From positions 124,001 to 188,000 of the forward strand of contig NZ_JABZEO010000009.1 of assembly GCF_013385175.1 (NCBI RefSeq): 64,000 bases of DNA, read 5' to 3'. The position numbers and the translations under genes were made by a program. Below are positions 36,758-46,780 of this stretch, in pieces. The first letter of the stretch is position 1, and each line of letters starts with the position of its first letter. The stretch is from Allochromatium humboldtianum. Lineage in GTDB: Bacteria; Pseudomonadota; Gammaproteobacteria; Chromatiales; Chromatiaceae. The notes under the pieces are model-generated. The model ran no database searches and was not told where the DNA came from. It worked only from the letters and a program-made list of their open reading frames with translations.

Positions 36758-39106
36758 TCAAGACTTTTGCGCCTTGGCAAAAGCATCGGCCAGGGCGCCA
36801 CCCATACCGGACGCTGGCGCGCTGCCCGGACGATTACGCTCCTTGCCGCCACCGCGTGCCTTTTCCGAAGCGGTGTTTTTGGGCGGGGACTGACGACCGC
36901 CCCGCTCCCCCGTCTCCGACCGCCCCGAGCGCGCGCGTTCGGCCGGCTCGTCCAGACGCCGGCTCAAGGCGATTCGCTTGCGCTCCAGATCGACTTCCAT
37001 CACCTTGACCTTGACCAGATCGCCGGATTTGACGACCTCGTGCGGATCTTTCACGAAGCGGTCGGACAGCACTGAGATGTGCACCAGCCCGTCCTGATGC
37101 ACACCGATGTCGACGAAGGCGCCGAAGTTGGTGACATTGGTCACGGTGCCTTCCAGGATCATGCCGGGCTCCAGATCCTTCAGGGTCTCGACGCCCTCTT
37201 TGAACTGCGCGGTCTTGAACTCGGGACGCGGGTCGCGGCCGGGTTTCTCCAGCTCGGCCAGAATGTCTTTCACGGTCGGCAGACCGAAACGCTCGTCGGT
37301 GAAGGCGGCCGGATCGAGCCGGCGCAGGGTCGCGGTGTCGCCGATCAGACCGCGCACATCCTTGCCGGTGAACTCGGCGATGCGCCGCACCACTGGATAG
37401 GCTTCCGGATGCACCGCCGAAGCGTCGAGCGGCTCCTCGCCATCGGGGACACGCAGAAAGCCCGCGCTCTGCTGGAACGCCTTGTCGCCGAAACGCGGCA
37501 CAGCCATCAGTTTCTTGCGGCTGGAGAAGGCGCCATTGGCCTCGCGGAAGGCGACGATGTTCTCGGCCAGACTGCGGTTGAGCCCCGAGACCTGAGTGAG
37601 CAGCGGCACCGAGGCGGTATTGAGATCCACGCCGACCGCGTTCACGCAGTCCTCGACCACGGCGTCCAGGGTGCGCGCCAGCCGCGTCTGGTTGACGTCA
37701 TGCTGATACTGGCCGACACCGATCGCCTTGGGCTCGATCTTGACCAGTTCGGCGAGCGGATCCTGCAACCGGCGCGCGATCGAGACCGCGCCGCGCAGCG
37801 AGACATCCAGCTCGGGCAGTTCCTTCGAGGCGAACTCCGAGGCCGAATAGACCGAGGCGCCCGCCTCGTTGACGACCAGCGATTTCAGCCCCAGCTCGGG
37901 ATGGCGCGCGATCAGGTCGCGAGCGAGCTTATCGGTCTCGCGCGAGGCGGTGCCGTTGCCGATGCTGATGAGCTTGACGTCATGCGCCCTGGCCAGTTGC
38001 GCCAGCCGAGCAATCGATGCATCCCACTGGTTCTTGGGCACATGCGGATAAATCGTATCGGTCGCGGCGACCTTGCCGGTGGCATCGACCACCGCGACCT
38101 TGACCCCGGTGCGCAGCCCTGGGTCCAGCCCCAGGGTCGGCAGTCGTCCGGCCGGCGCGGCCAGCAGCAGCGCCTTGAGGTTGAGCCCGAACACGCGGAT
38201 CGCCTCGTCCTCCGCCGACTCCAGCAGCCGCCCCTTGAGTTCGAGATCGAGCCGGGTGAACAGCTTCACGCGCCATGCCTTGCGCACTGTCTCGATGAGC
38301 CAGCCGTCGCCCGGACGCCCCTGATCGCGGACGCCGAAGCGCGCGGCGACCAGCCCGCGACAGACCGCTTCGGGATCTTCGCCCTCCCCCGCCAGCAGCT
38401 CCAGATTGAGCACGCCCTGATTGCGCCCGCGAAACAGCGCCAGCGCCCGATGCGAGGGCACCCTGGCGATCGGCTCGCGATAGTCGAAGTAATCTGAGAA
38501 CTTGTTGCCCTCCTGCTCCTTGCCCGCGACCACGGTCGAGACCAGGATGCCCTGCTCCCAGAGATGATCGCGCAGGCGTCCGGCCAGCTCGGCGTCCTCG
38601 GCGAAGCGCTCCATCAGGATCTGACGCGCGCCCTCCAGCGCGGCGGCGACATCCGCCACGCCCTTGCCTGCATCGACGAAACCGGCGGCCAGCGACTCGG
38701 GCGACTGCGACGGATCGGCGAGCATGGCATCGGCCAGCGGCTCCAGTCCGGCTTCGCGCGCGATCTGCGCCTTGGTGCGCCGCTTGGGCTTGAACGGCAG
38801 ATAGAGGTCTTCGAGCCGCTGCTTGGTGTCGGCGGCCTCGATGGCGGTCTGGAGTTCAGCGGTCAGCTTGCCCTGCTCCTCGATGCTCTTGAGCACCGCC
38901 GTCCGGCGCTCGGAGAGTTCGCGCAGATAGCCGAGCCGCTCTTCGAGATGACGCAACTGGATATCGTCGAGACCGCCGGTGGCCTCCTTGCGATAGCGCG
39001 CGATGAAGGGCACGGTGGCGCCCTCGTCGAGCAGCCGCACGGCCGCCTCGACCTGGGCCGGACGCGCGGCGAGTTCCTGACTGATGGTCTCGATGATCGG
39101 GGTCAT
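36758..39106 (-). CDS. tex: Tex-family transcription accessory protein
   Basis: Tex is a conserved nucleic-acid-binding protein. The 782-residue protein shows the N-terminal Tex domain ([46 protein letters not shown]), a YqgF-like RNase H fold ([17 protein letters not shown] near 330), and helix-hairpin-helix elements ([22 protein letters not shown]). A C-terminal S1 domain spans about 645-715 ([20 protein letters not shown]). The tail is basic and low-complexity. The start ATG has a weak ribosome-binding site. Confidence 0.95.
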   Translation of the reverse strand: MTPIIETISQELAARPAQVEAAVRLLDEGATVPFIARYRKEATGGLDDIQLRHLEERLGYLRELSERRTAVLKSIEEQGKLTAELQTAIEAADTKQRLEDLYLPFKPKRRTKAQIAREAGLEPLADAMLADPSQSPESLAAGFVDAGKGVADVAAALEGARQILMERFAEDAELAGRLRDHLWEQGILVSTVVAGKEQEGNKFSDYFDYREPIARVPSHRALALFRGRNQGVLNLELLAGEGEDPEAVCRGLVAARFGVRDQGRPGDGWLIETVRKAWRVKLFTRLDLELKGRLLESAEDEAIRVFGLNLKALLLAAPAGRLPTLGLDPGLRTGVKVAVVDATGKVAATDTIYPHVPKNQWDASIARLAQLARAHDVKLISIGNGTASRETDKLARDLIARHPELGLKSLVVNEAGASVYSASEFASKELPELDVSLRGAVSIARRLQDPLAELVKIEPKAIGVGQYQHDVNQTRLARTLDAVVEDCVNAVGVDLNTASVPLLTQVSGLNRSLAENIVAFREANGAFSSRKKLMAVPRFGDKAFQQSAGFLRVPDGEEPLDASAVHPEAYPVVRRIAEFTGKDVRGLIGDTATLRRLDPAAFTDERFGLPTVKDILAELEKPGRDPRPEFKTAQFKEGVETLKDLEPGMILEGTVTNVTNFGAFVDIGVHQDGLVHISVLSDRFVKDPHEVVKSGDLVKVKVMEVDLERKRIALSRRLDEPAERARSGRSETGERGGRQSPPKNTASEKARGGGKERNRPGSAPASGMGGALADAFAKAQKS

Positions 39107-39183
39107 GATGGATGAGCGGACTCTGTCTGAAGGATCGGAAGCGGGGGTTGGGGACGGATGGGCGACGCAGGACGGTCACTGGA

Positions 39184-39396
39184 TCACAGACGGCAGGTAT
39201 CGCCATAGACGGCCATGATCTGTTTCAGCTCGGCGAGCAACCGGACGCGCTCGTCGGCGGTCAGTCCCTGGGTCTCGGGCAGCTCGGCGCCGGATTCGAG
39301 CGCGGCGATGTCGCGCCGGACCTGACGACAGCCCTTGGCGCACAGCGCCTCCAGACGCGCTTCGAGCGATGAGTCATCCGGGTTTCGCACGTCCAT
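39184..39396 (-). CDS. Small cysteine-containing helical protein, unknown
   Basis: The 70-residue, mostly helical protein contains CAKGC (residues 19-23) and a penultimate-region cysteine (GDTCRL), which might bind a metal or form a disulfide. It lies between tex and a divergent phosphopantetheinyl transferase, and codon use is regular. I do not recognise a family. It could be cotranscribed with tex, 77 bases downstream. Confidence 0.6.
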   Translation of the reverse strand: MDVRNPDDSSLEARLEALCAKGCRQVRRDIAALESGAELPETQGLTADERVRLLAELKQIMAVYGDTCRL

Positions 39397-39512
39397 CCCC
39401 TATCATGGCTGGATGCGCGATTATACGGCGACACGCGCCGCGCTTCATCCGCGCGCGGATGGATACGGCCATCGCACGAACGGCGGACACACTCGATCGA
39501 CCGACTGGACAC

Positions 39513-40223
39513 ATGAATCGTCACATCACTCCCTGGCGCCCGGCGCCCAATCGACCGAATCCGGATTTCGACGCGCGACTCGAACCGGGTGAGCTGCATC
39601 TGTGGCGCATCGACACAGGTGAAGGCGGGGCAGATCCGGACAGGTGCGGGACACTGCTGAGCGAGGCGCAGCGCGCGCGTGTCGACGCCCTGCGTCATGA
39701 CACGCACCGGGCGCGCTATACCCGCGCCCTGGCCGGTCTCAACCGCATCCTCGCTACCTACCTGGACCGGCCGCCCGCACAGATCCGGATCGAACGCCAC
39801 CCGACCGGCAAGCCCTATCTGGATGGCGCCGATCGCTGGCTGTCCTTCAGCTTCAGCCATAGCGGCGATCTGGCGCTGGTGGCATTGAGCGCCGGCCCGG
39901 ACGCCGCACTCGGCGTCGATTGCGAGTGGGTCCGGCCGCGCGCCAATCTGCCGGCCATCGCCCGGCGTCTGTTCGAGCCGGCGACGGTCGCCGAACTGGA
40001 AGCGCTCTCCGAGCCTGAGCGGCTGGAGTGTTTCCACCTCGCCTGGACGGCTCTGGAAGCCGACGTCAAATGCGATGGGCGCGGACTCTTCCGCCCGCGC
40101 CCGCCCGGAAGCGCCGCCCCCGAGATCGCTCACCTTGTCCCGGCCCCCGGCTATATCGCTGCCGTGGCGTGCGCCCGATTGCCGCCCGTCGAGACCTGGC
40201 GAATGCTGGAACTTTGCGACTGA
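39513..40223 (+). CDS. 4'-phosphopantetheinyl transferase superfamily protein with altered signature
   Basis: Sfp/AcpT-type enzymes move phosphopantetheine from CoA to carrier proteins. The protein shows RYTRALAGLNRILATYL, the GKPYLDG block, LSFSFSHSGDLALVAL, and the magnesium motif GVDCEWV (about residues 136-142). The second signature, normally W-x-x-K-E-A-x-x-K, reads WTALEADVK, so the first lysine is leucine. ATG 39513 gives 236 residues, typical of the Sfp class; the frame is open upstream, and ATG 39459 is an alternative. With the lysine missing, activity may be reduced or specificity changed. Confidence 0.83.
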   Translation: MNRHITPWRPAPNRPNPDFDARLEPGELHLWRIDTGEGGADPDRCGTLLSEAQRARVDALRHDTHRARYTRALAGLNRILATYLDRPPAQIRIERHPTGKPYLDGADRWLSFSFSHSGDLALVALSAGPDAALGVDCEWVRPRANLPAIARRLFEPATVAELEALSEPERLECFHLAWTALEADVKCDGRGLFRPRPPGSAAPEIAHLVPAPGYIAAVACARLPPVETWRMLELCD

Positions 40224-40267
40224 TCCGGCGCTATACTACGCGCCCTGTCTCCGAGAGCGCTGCGTCA

Positions 40268-41083
40268 GTGGAAACCATCCAAATCCTCGTCCTGGCCTTC
40301 GTCCAGGGCCTCACCGAATTCCTGCCGATCTCCAGCTCGGGCCATCTGGTGCTCACGCCGCTACTGTTCGGTTACGAGCTTCAGAGTCTGGCCTTCGACG
40401 TGGCCGTGCATCTGGGTACGCTCGCTGCCGTGGTGTTCTATTTCCGGCGTGAGATCGCGCGGATGCTGGTCGCGGTGCTGGACTCGCTGCGCACGCGACG
40501 CTTCGACGACCCGGACGCGCGGCTCGGCTGGATGATCGTGCTGGCCACGCTGCCGGTGGTGGTGCTGGGACTGCCGCTGAAGTCGGTGCTGGAATGGCTG
40601 CGCGAAGACGATCAGCTCATCGCCCTGGTGATCGCGGGTACGACCATCGGTTTTGGTCTGCTGCTGTGGTGGGCCGACTGGCGCGGACGGCGCGAGCGCG
40701 ACGAATACGGACTCGGCTGGGGCGATGCGCTCGTCATCGGTCTGCTGCAAGCCGTCGCCATCATCCCCGGCACCTCGCGCTCGGGCATCACCATCACGGC
40801 GGGCCTGCTGCTCGGACTCACGCGCCAGGCCGCCTCACGCTTCTCGTTCCTGCTCGCCATCCCGACCATTCTCATGGCCGGCGGACTGGAGACGCTGGAG
40901 CTGGTTCAGACCGCCGAGCCGGTCGACTGGAGCGGACTGGTGCTCGGCGCCATGGTGTCCTATCTGGTCGCCTATCTCACCATCCGCTTCTTCCTGAGCT
41001 TCATCGAGCGCATCAGTATGCTGCCCTTCGCGCTCTATCGCCTGCTGCTCGGCGGGGTCATCCTGGGGCTGCTCTATCTCTGA
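40268..41083 (+). CDS. uppP: Undecaprenyl-diphosphate phosphatase
   Basis: UppP (BacA) recycles undecaprenyl diphosphate to the lipid carrier used for cell-wall and surface polysaccharide synthesis. The catalytic motifs are LTEFLPISSSGHLVL (about residues 16-30) and PGTSRSGITI (about 170-179). Seven or eight membrane segments are visible and the length is 271. The GTG at 40268 is the start matching the family N-terminus. It lies 44 bases after the PPTase gene and ends two bases from the convergent hom stop. Confidence 0.95.
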   Translation: METIQILVLAFVQGLTEFLPISSSGHLVLTPLLFGYELQSLAFDVAVHLGTLAAVVFYFRREIARMLVAVLDSLRTRRFDDPDARLGWMIVLATLPVVVLGLPLKSVLEWLREDDQLIALVIAGTTIGFGLLLWWADWRGRRERDEYGLGWGDALVIGLLQAVAIIPGTSRSGITITAGLLLGLTRQAASRFSFLLAIPTILMAGGLETLELVQTAEPVDWSGLVLGAMVSYLVAYLTIRFFLSFIERISMLPFALYRLLLGGVILGLLYL

Positions 41084-41084
41084 T

Positions 41085-42401
41085 TCACCCTGAAAGCGAT
41101 TCCATGCGAATACGCACCACCGCCCCCTGAACCGAGTCCAGCGCCTCGATACGCGCAATGGCCGTGTTCATCTGGCCCTCGATCACGCGATGAGTGAGCA
41201 TGACCAGCGTCACCTGGGTCTCACCCTTGTTCGGCGCCTTCTGCTTGATCGCCTCGATACTGATGCCCTCCTCACCCAGGATACTGGCGATACGCGCCAT
41301 GACGCCTGGACGGTCGAGCGCCGTGAGCCGCAGATAATACGACGTCTGGACCGCGTCCATCGACAGCACCGGAGTGTCGGCCAGCTCATCGGGCTGGAAG
41401 GCCAGATGCGGCACCCGGTTGTTGGGATCGGTGGTCAGGGCGCGCGTCACGTCGACCAGATCCGCGACCACGGCCGAGGCGGTCGGCAGCGCGCCGGCTC
41501 CAGCCCCGTAGTAGAGCGTCGGACCGACCGCATCGCCCTTGACCAGCACCCCGTTCATGACCCCATCGACATTGGCCAGCAGCCGCCGCTCGGGGATCAG
41601 GGTCGGATGCACGCGCAGCTCGATCCCGCCGGGCGAGCGGCGCGCGATGCCCAGATGCTTGATGCGATAGCCGAGTTCAGCGGCATTGGCCACGTCCTGG
41701 GCGTCGATGCGTGAGATGCCCTCGGTGAAGCAGCGCTCGAATTGCAGCGGGATACCAAAAGCAAGCGAGCCGAGGATGGTGAGCTTGTGCGCCGCGTCGA
41801 TGCCCTCGACGTCGAAAGTCGGATCGGCCTCGGCATAGCCGAGCGCCTGAGCCTCGGCCAGCACGTCTGCAAACGCCCGCCCCTTGTCGCGCATCTCGCT
41901 GAGGATGAAGTTGCCGGTACCGTTGATGATGCCGGCGATCCATTCGATGTGGTTGGCGGCCAAGCCTTCGCGCAGGGCCTTGATGATGGGGATGCCGCCC
42001 GCGACCGCCGCCTCGAAGCCGACCATGACGCCCTTCTCGCGCGCGGCGGCGAAGATCTCATTGCCGTGCTTGGCGATCAGGGCCTTGTTGGCGGTGACGA
42101 CGTGCTTGCCGTTGTCGATGGCGCGCATCACCAGTTCCAGCGCCGGCGAGTAGCCGCCGATCAGCTCGACGACGATCTGGATGTCCGGATCCTCGACCAG
42201 ATCGAAGGCGTCGTCGCCGATGTGACCGATCTGGTCCAGGCCCTCGATCAGCTCGGGGCGATACTCGCGCGCGGCCGCGCGGGCGATCTCGATGCCGCGA
42301 CCGGCGCGGCGGGCGATCTCGCGCGCATTGCGCGTCAGCACCGTCACCGTGCCGCCGCCGACGGTTCCCAAGCCCAGTAGACCGATCTTCACCGGATCCA
42401 T
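41085..42401 (-). CDS. hom: Homoserine dehydrogenase
   Basis: This enzyme reduces aspartate semialdehyde to homoserine, the precursor of threonine and methionine. The NAD(P) motif is IGLLGLGTVGGGTV (residues 6-19). The catalytic block is GIINGTGNFILSEM with EADPTFDVEGIDAAHKL, and the C-terminal 85 residues form an ACT domain for threonine feedback (YYLRLTALDRPGVMARIASIL). The length of 438 is usual. Together with metZ it covers part of the methionine route in this window. Confidence 0.95.
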   Translation of the reverse strand: MDPVKIGLLGLGTVGGGTVTVLTRNAREIARRAGRGIEIARAAAREYRPELIEGLDQIGHIGDDAFDLVEDPDIQIVVELIGGYSPALELVMRAIDNGKHVVTANKALIAKHGNEIFAAAREKGVMVGFEAAVAGGIPIIKALREGLAANHIEWIAGIINGTGNFILSEMRDKGRAFADVLAEAQALGYAEADPTFDVEGIDAAHKLTILGSLAFGIPLQFERCFTEGISRIDAQDVANAAELGYRIKHLGIARRSPGGIELRVHPTLIPERRLLANVDGVMNGVLVKGDAVGPTLYYGAGAGALPTASAVVADLVDVTRALTTDPNNRVPHLAFQPDELADTPVLSMDAVQTSYYLRLTALDRPGVMARIASILGEEGISIEAIKQKAPNKGETQVTLVMLTHRVIEGQMNTAIARIEALDSVQGAVVRIRMESLSG

Positions 42402-42549
42402 GCAATCACCTGATTCTGTTTCTTCGATATGTCGTTGAAAGTCGTTTCGCGGAAGTGGCGTTGCGAGTTGACTGTAACCAACAGCGCGCCACTACACGTC
42501 ATGCCCAGCGAACGACAGTGCGGATTCGGCTTGAGACGCCTGTTGGATG

Positions 42550-42738
42550 CTATTTGATGGGTTCGACACCAAGATCCTTGCAGATTTTCACGGCAAGAAT
42601 GTCGCTGATTTCCTTGTGTCTTGGGATGGAAGACCGCTTGTTTTGAGCGGGATTCCACCACCAAGAGTGATTTCCGCCTTCGCGGAGCAGGTCGCAGCCG
42701 TGTGAGCGCAAATATTTCAGCAATGCGCCCCGCTTCAT
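42550..42738 (-). CDS. hicA: HicA-type mRNA interferase toxin
   Basis: The 62-residue dsRBD-like toxin has the HicA core LLREGGNHSWWWNP, with the conserved histidine in GNH, followed by KRSSIPRHKEISDILAVKICKDLGV. It follows the antitoxin and overlaps it by four bases (ATGA). The lower GC of this pair against the flanking hom and alaC genes suggests acquisition. Confidence 0.88.
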   Translation of the reverse strand: MKRGALLKYLRSHGCDLLREGGNHSWWWNPAQNKRSSIPRHKEISDILAVKICKDLGVEPIK

Positions 42739-42947
42739 ACCGCTATCGCTTCTTCCACATAATTCGAGCCGGCTGCCGCAATGGCATCGTCCCGGTTGAA
42801 TTGCAGGGCTTCCCGCAGGGTGACACGTAGCGAATTCAGTAATTCTTCACGTGTTTTTTCCTGGCAGTTGACGCCGGCGACCTCTTCGATCCAGCCAAGC
42901 CACCAGTCACCTTCTTGTTTTACGACAGCAGTGTAAACGGGGTTCAT
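42735..42947 (-). CDS. hicB: HicB-type antitoxin
   Basis: The 70-residue protein has the HicB fold without a DNA-binding tail: YTAVVKQEGDWWLGWIEEVAGVNCQEKTREELLNSLRVTLREAL. ATG 42947 is preferred, as it has GAGG 8 bases upstream (GAAGAGGTTGCA); an ATG six codons earlier is in frame. It precedes hicA in a coupled pair, between hom and alaC. Confidence 0.88.
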   Translation of the reverse strand: MNPVYTAVVKQEGDWWLGWIEEVAGVNCQEKTREELLNSLRVTLREALQFNRDDAIAAAGSNYVEEAIAV

Positions 42948-42977
42948 TGCAACCTCTTCAGGCAATGGGTCTCCGGA

Positions 42978-44180
42978 TCAGGCGCCTGCACGCGCGTCGC
43001 GCCGGAACATCTCCTTGATGCCGCGAATGGCCTGGCGCGTGCGGTGCTCGTTCTCGATCAGACCGAAGCGCACATGGGTGTCGCCGTATTCGCCGAAGCC
43101 GATGCCGGGCGCAACGGCAACCTTGGCATCACGCAAGAGCTTCTTGGAGAACTCCAGCGACCCCATGGCCCGATAGGGCTCGGGGATCGGCGCCCAGACG
43201 AACATGGTCGCCCTCGGCGGCTCGACCGGCCAGCCGGCGGCGTTCAGACCCGAGCACAGTACGTCGCGCCGGCTCTGATACATGTCGCTGATCTCGCGCA
43301 CGCACTCCTGCGGACCCTCCAGCGCGGCGATGGCCGCGACCTGGATCGGCGTGAAGGTGCCATAGTCGAGATAGGACTTGATACGCGCCAGCGCCGAGAC
43401 CAGGGTCTTGTTGCCGCACATGAAGCCGACGCGCCAGCCGGGCATGTTGTAGCTCTTCGACAGGGTGAAGAACTCGACCGCGATGTCCTTGGCCCCAGGG
43501 ATCTGGAGGATCGAGGGCGGCTTGTAGCCGTCGAAGGCGATGTCGACATAGGCCAGGTCATGGATGACCCAGATGCCGTGCTCGCTCGCGATGTCGATGA
43601 CCTTCTGGAAGAAGTCCAGCTCGACGCACTGCGTGGTCGGATTGCCGGGGAAATTGAGCACCAGCATCTTGGGCTTGGGCCAGGACTCCTGGATCGCCTT
43701 CTGCAGCTCCTCGAAGAAGTCCACGTCCGGCGTCAGACGCACATGACGCACATCGGCCCCGGCGATGATGAAGCCGTAGGGGTGGATCGGATAGGCCGGA
43801 TTGGGCACCAGCACGGTATCACCGGCACTCATGGTGGCGAGTGCCAGATGCGCCAGACCCTCCTTGGAGCCGATGGTCAGGATCGCCTCGCTCTCGGGAT
43901 CGAGATGCACGTCGAAGCGATCGCGATACCAGTTGCAGACGGCGCGGCGCAGACGCGGAATGCCGCGCGACATCGAATAGCGATGGGTGTCCGGACGCTG
44001 GGCCGACTCGACGAGCTTGTCGACGATGTGCTTGGGCGTGCCCTGGTCCGGGTTGCCCATGCCGAAGTCGATGATGTCCTCGCCCCGGGCTCGCGCCTCG
44101 GCCTTCAACTCATTGACGATGTTGAAGACATAGGGCGGCAACCGCTTGATGCGGTGAAAGTCTGACTCGGGGGCGACCAC
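42978..44180 (-). CDS. alaC: Alanine-type pyridoxal aminotransferase (AlaC family)
   Basis: This class I/II aminotransferase is of the AlaC/YfdZ type, making alanine from pyruvate and glutamate. The PLP lysine is in [17 protein letters not shown]. Other conserved segments are [40 protein letters not shown] and [13 protein letters not shown]. It starts at GTG 44180, with GAGG upstream; no in-frame ATG is near. The length of 400 residues is normal. Confidence 0.92.
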   Translation of the reverse strand: MVAPESDFHRIKRLPPYVFNIVNELKAEARARGEDIIDFGMGNPDQGTPKHIVDKLVESAQRPDTHRYSMSRGIPRLRRAVCNWYRDRFDVHLDPESEAILTIGSKEGLAHLALATMSAGDTVLVPNPAYPIHPYGFIIAGADVRHVRLTPDVDFFEELQKAIQESWPKPKMLVLNFPGNPTTQCVELDFFQKVIDIASEHGIWVIHDLAYVDIAFDGYKPPSILQIPGAKDIAVEFFTLSKSYNMPGWRVGFMCGNKTLVSALARIKSYLDYGTFTPIQVAAIAALEGPQECVREISDMYQSRRDVLCSGLNAAGWPVEPPRATMFVWAPIPEPYRAMGSLEFSKKLLRDAKVAVAPGIGFGEYGDTHVRFGLIENEHRTRQAIRGIKEMFRRDARAGA

Positions 44181-44251
44181 GGCGAAACCTCATGGGGTAA
44201 TGGTGGATGAAAGCGGTCAAGTCTACCGCCGCGATCGGGAGAAATCATCAC

Positions 44252-46777
44252 TCAGAAGAGATCGTCCATGACACGCGGCGCCGAGCGCTGACCCGAACCA
44301 CTGCCACGGCGCGCGCCATCACCGGCCGGACTCGCGACCCGGACCGGCTCGGGACCGAGCAGAGCGTCGCGATACTCCTCCTGCACCAGCTCCACGACAC
44401 CGCTCTTGGCCTTGGTCTCGACCCCCCGGGCCGGATCGACCCGCACCTCGACCAGCCCGGGCGGCGGCTCCAGCGTGGCGACGGGGCGATCCTTGAGTGC
44501 CTGCTCCATGAAGTCGGCCCACAGGCCGAGCGCCGCCTTGCCGCCCTCCTCGCCCCGGCCGAGCTTGCCGAAGTCGTCGAAGCCCATCCAGGCGATGGTG
44601 ACGAACTCGGCCTGATAGCCGGCGAACCAGGAGTCGCGGATGTCGTTGGTGGTGCCTGTCTTGCCGACGATGTCGGGCCGGTCGAGCTTCTTGGCACGGG
44701 CGCCGGTGCCGCGCTCGATGACCTCGCGCAGGAGCGAGGTCATCTGATAGGCGGTGCGCGGATCGATCACGCGCTCGGCCAGCCCCTGCCCCTGGGCGGC
44801 CAGTCCACGGGTGGCGGCGGACGTGTCGCCGGTCTTGTACCAGCAATCCGGACAGGCGCGCGCCGGACGCGCCTCGAAGACGATCTGGCCATCCCCATCC
44901 TCGATGCGCTGGATGAAATAGGGCGTGACGTGATAGCCGCCGTTGGCGAAGACCGCATAGCCCTCGGCGAGCTTGACCGGCGAGAGTTCGCCGGTGCCGA
45001 GCACCATGGACAGTCCGAGCGGCAGGGCCTGGGTGTCGAAGCCGAAACGGCGGATGTAGTTCTGGGCCTCTTCCAGCCCGACGCTCTGCAGCAGATTGAT
45101 GCTGGCCAGATTGCGCGACAGCGCCAGCGAGCGGCGCAGACTGATGGGGCCGAGTTCCTTGTGGTCGGCGTTCTTGGGATTCCAACGCTGATTGCCCTTG
45201 AGCTTGACGGCCTGATCGCGCACCAGGCTGACCGGCGTCCAGCCGCGTTCGAGCGCGGCGGCATAGACGAAGGGCTTGAAGCTGGAGCCGGGCTGGCGAC
45301 GCATGTCGACGGCGCGGTTGAACTTGGAGTCGCTGAAGGCGTACCCCCCGACCAGCGCCCGGACGGCGCCGTCATGCGGATCGAGGCTGACCAGCGCCCC
45401 TGAGACGGCGGGGATCGGCGTCAACACCCAATCGCCCTTGGATGAGCGTCTGAGGCGCACCAGATCACCGACGGCGACCGCATTCGGACCGCGCCGCCGC
45501 TCACCGCGCCAGCGCGCCAGATTGCGCTGGGTGCGCGCCCAACTGAGCGCCTTGCGCGGCAGCTCGACCCGCTCGCCGCGTCCGACGTAGATCTCGGCTC
45601 CGGACGACGAGACGCGGGTCACGAGTCCGGGCGCCAGTTCGGGGACGCGCGTGACCTCGTCCAGATAGGCGTCGAGTTCGGCCTCGCTCAGTCCGGCGAT
45701 GTCCAGGGTCGCCTCCGGGCCGCGATAACCGTGACGGCGATCGTACTGACGCAGCGCGGTGCGCACTGCGTCCTGCGCGGCCAGCTGCAAGCGCGGTTCG
45801 AGCGTGGTCGTGACGCGATAGCCGCGATTGATGGCGTCCTCGCCGTAGAAGCGCACGATCTCGGCGCGGGCCATCTCGGCGACATAGCCGGCCTCCAGAT
45901 CCGGGCCTGGACGGTGGGCCTGGGCCGTGTCGGGCGTGGCGACGGCGGCGGCGTGCTGGTCGGCGTCGATGTAGCCGAGTTCGAGCATGCGTCCGAGGAT
46001 GTAGTCGCGCCGTTCCAGGGCGCGCTCGGGATTCGTGATGGGGTTGTTGGTCGAGGGCGCCTTGGGGACGCCGGCGAGCATGGCCGCCTCGGCGATCGTG
46101 AGCTGGTCGAGCGGCTTATCGTAGTAGAAGGCCGCCGCTGCCGAGATGCCATAGGCGCGATGCCCGAAGAAGATCTGGTTCAGATAGAGTTCCAGGATCT
46201 CCTCCTTGGTCAGGGTCTGCTCGACGTGCAGGGTCAGCAGCACCTCGGCGAGCTTGCGCTGGAAGGTCTTCTCGGGTGAGAGGAAGACGTTGCGCGTGAG
46301 CTGCATGCTGATGGTACTGCCGCCCTGCGCCTTCTCGCCGGTACTCAGATAGCTCAGGAGTGCGCGCCCGAGCCCCTGGGTGTCGATGCCGCGATGCTCG
46401 AAGAAGCGGCTGTCCTCGGTGGCGAGGAAGGACTCGATGACCAGAGGCGGGATCTGGCGGATCGACACCGGACGCCGGCGCTCGATGCCGAACTCGCCGA
46501 TCAGACGTCCATCGGCGCTATAGACGCGCAGCGGTTCCTGGAGCTGGACGTCGCGCAGGGTCTGGACGTCGGGCAGTTCGGGCAGGGTGACGGCAACGAA
46601 GACGCCCGCGCCCACCAGCCCCAGCGTCAGCACCTGCAAGGGAGCGCCGAGTCCCGAGCTGACGAGTTGGAAGAACCAGTGGCTCGCCGAACGCGAGCCG
46701 GCGCGCCTCGCTGTCCCCACCCCTCGCTTCGCGGTGTCCAAGTCGCTCGATCGAGCCGTGTCTTTGGTCTTGTTCAA
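44252..46777 (-). CDS. mrcA: Bifunctional penicillin-binding protein 1A
   Basis: PBP1A polymerises and cross-links peptidoglycan. After a short cytoplasmic tail and one membrane helix (about 45-65) comes the GT51 glycosyltransferase domain (ATEDSRFFEHRGID near 120, GGSTISMQLTRN, RKLAEVLLTLHVEQTLTKEEILELYLN). An OB-like insert and the transpeptidase domain follow, with SxxK in QPGSSFKPFVYAAAL (about 495), SRN and KTGTTND (about 706). The length of 841 fits the family. Confidence 0.96.
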   Translation of the reverse strand: MNKTKDTARSSDLDTAKRGVGTARRAGSRSASHWFFQLVSSGLGAPLQVLTLGLVGAGVFVAVTLPELPDVQTLRDVQLQEPLRVYSADGRLIGEFGIERRRPVSIRQIPPLVIESFLATEDSRFFEHRGIDTQGLGRALLSYLSTGEKAQGGSTISMQLTRNVFLSPEKTFQRKLAEVLLTLHVEQTLTKEEILELYLNQIFFGHRAYGISAAAAFYYDKPLDQLTIAEAAMLAGVPKAPSTNNPITNPERALERRDYILGRMLELGYIDADQHAAAVATPDTAQAHRPGPDLEAGYVAEMARAEIVRFYGEDAINRGYRVTTTLEPRLQLAAQDAVRTALRQYDRRHGYRGPEATLDIAGLSEAELDAYLDEVTRVPELAPGLVTRVSSSGAEIYVGRGERVELPRKALSWARTQRNLARWRGERRRGPNAVAVGDLVRLRRSSKGDWVLTPIPAVSGALVSLDPHDGAVRALVGGYAFSDSKFNRAVDMRRQPGSSFKPFVYAAALERGWTPVSLVRDQAVKLKGNQRWNPKNADHKELGPISLRRSLALSRNLASINLLQSVGLEEAQNYIRRFGFDTQALPLGLSMVLGTGELSPVKLAEGYAVFANGGYHVTPYFIQRIEDGDGQIVFEARPARACPDCWYKTGDTSAATRGLAAQGQGLAERVIDPRTAYQMTSLLREVIERGTGARAKKLDRPDIVGKTGTTNDIRDSWFAGYQAEFVTIAWMGFDDFGKLGRGEEGGKAALGLWADFMEQALKDRPVATLEPPPGLVEVRVDPARGVETKAKSGVVELVQEEYRDALLGPEPVRVASPAGDGARRGSGSGQRSAPRVMDDLF

Positions 46778-46780
46778 GGT

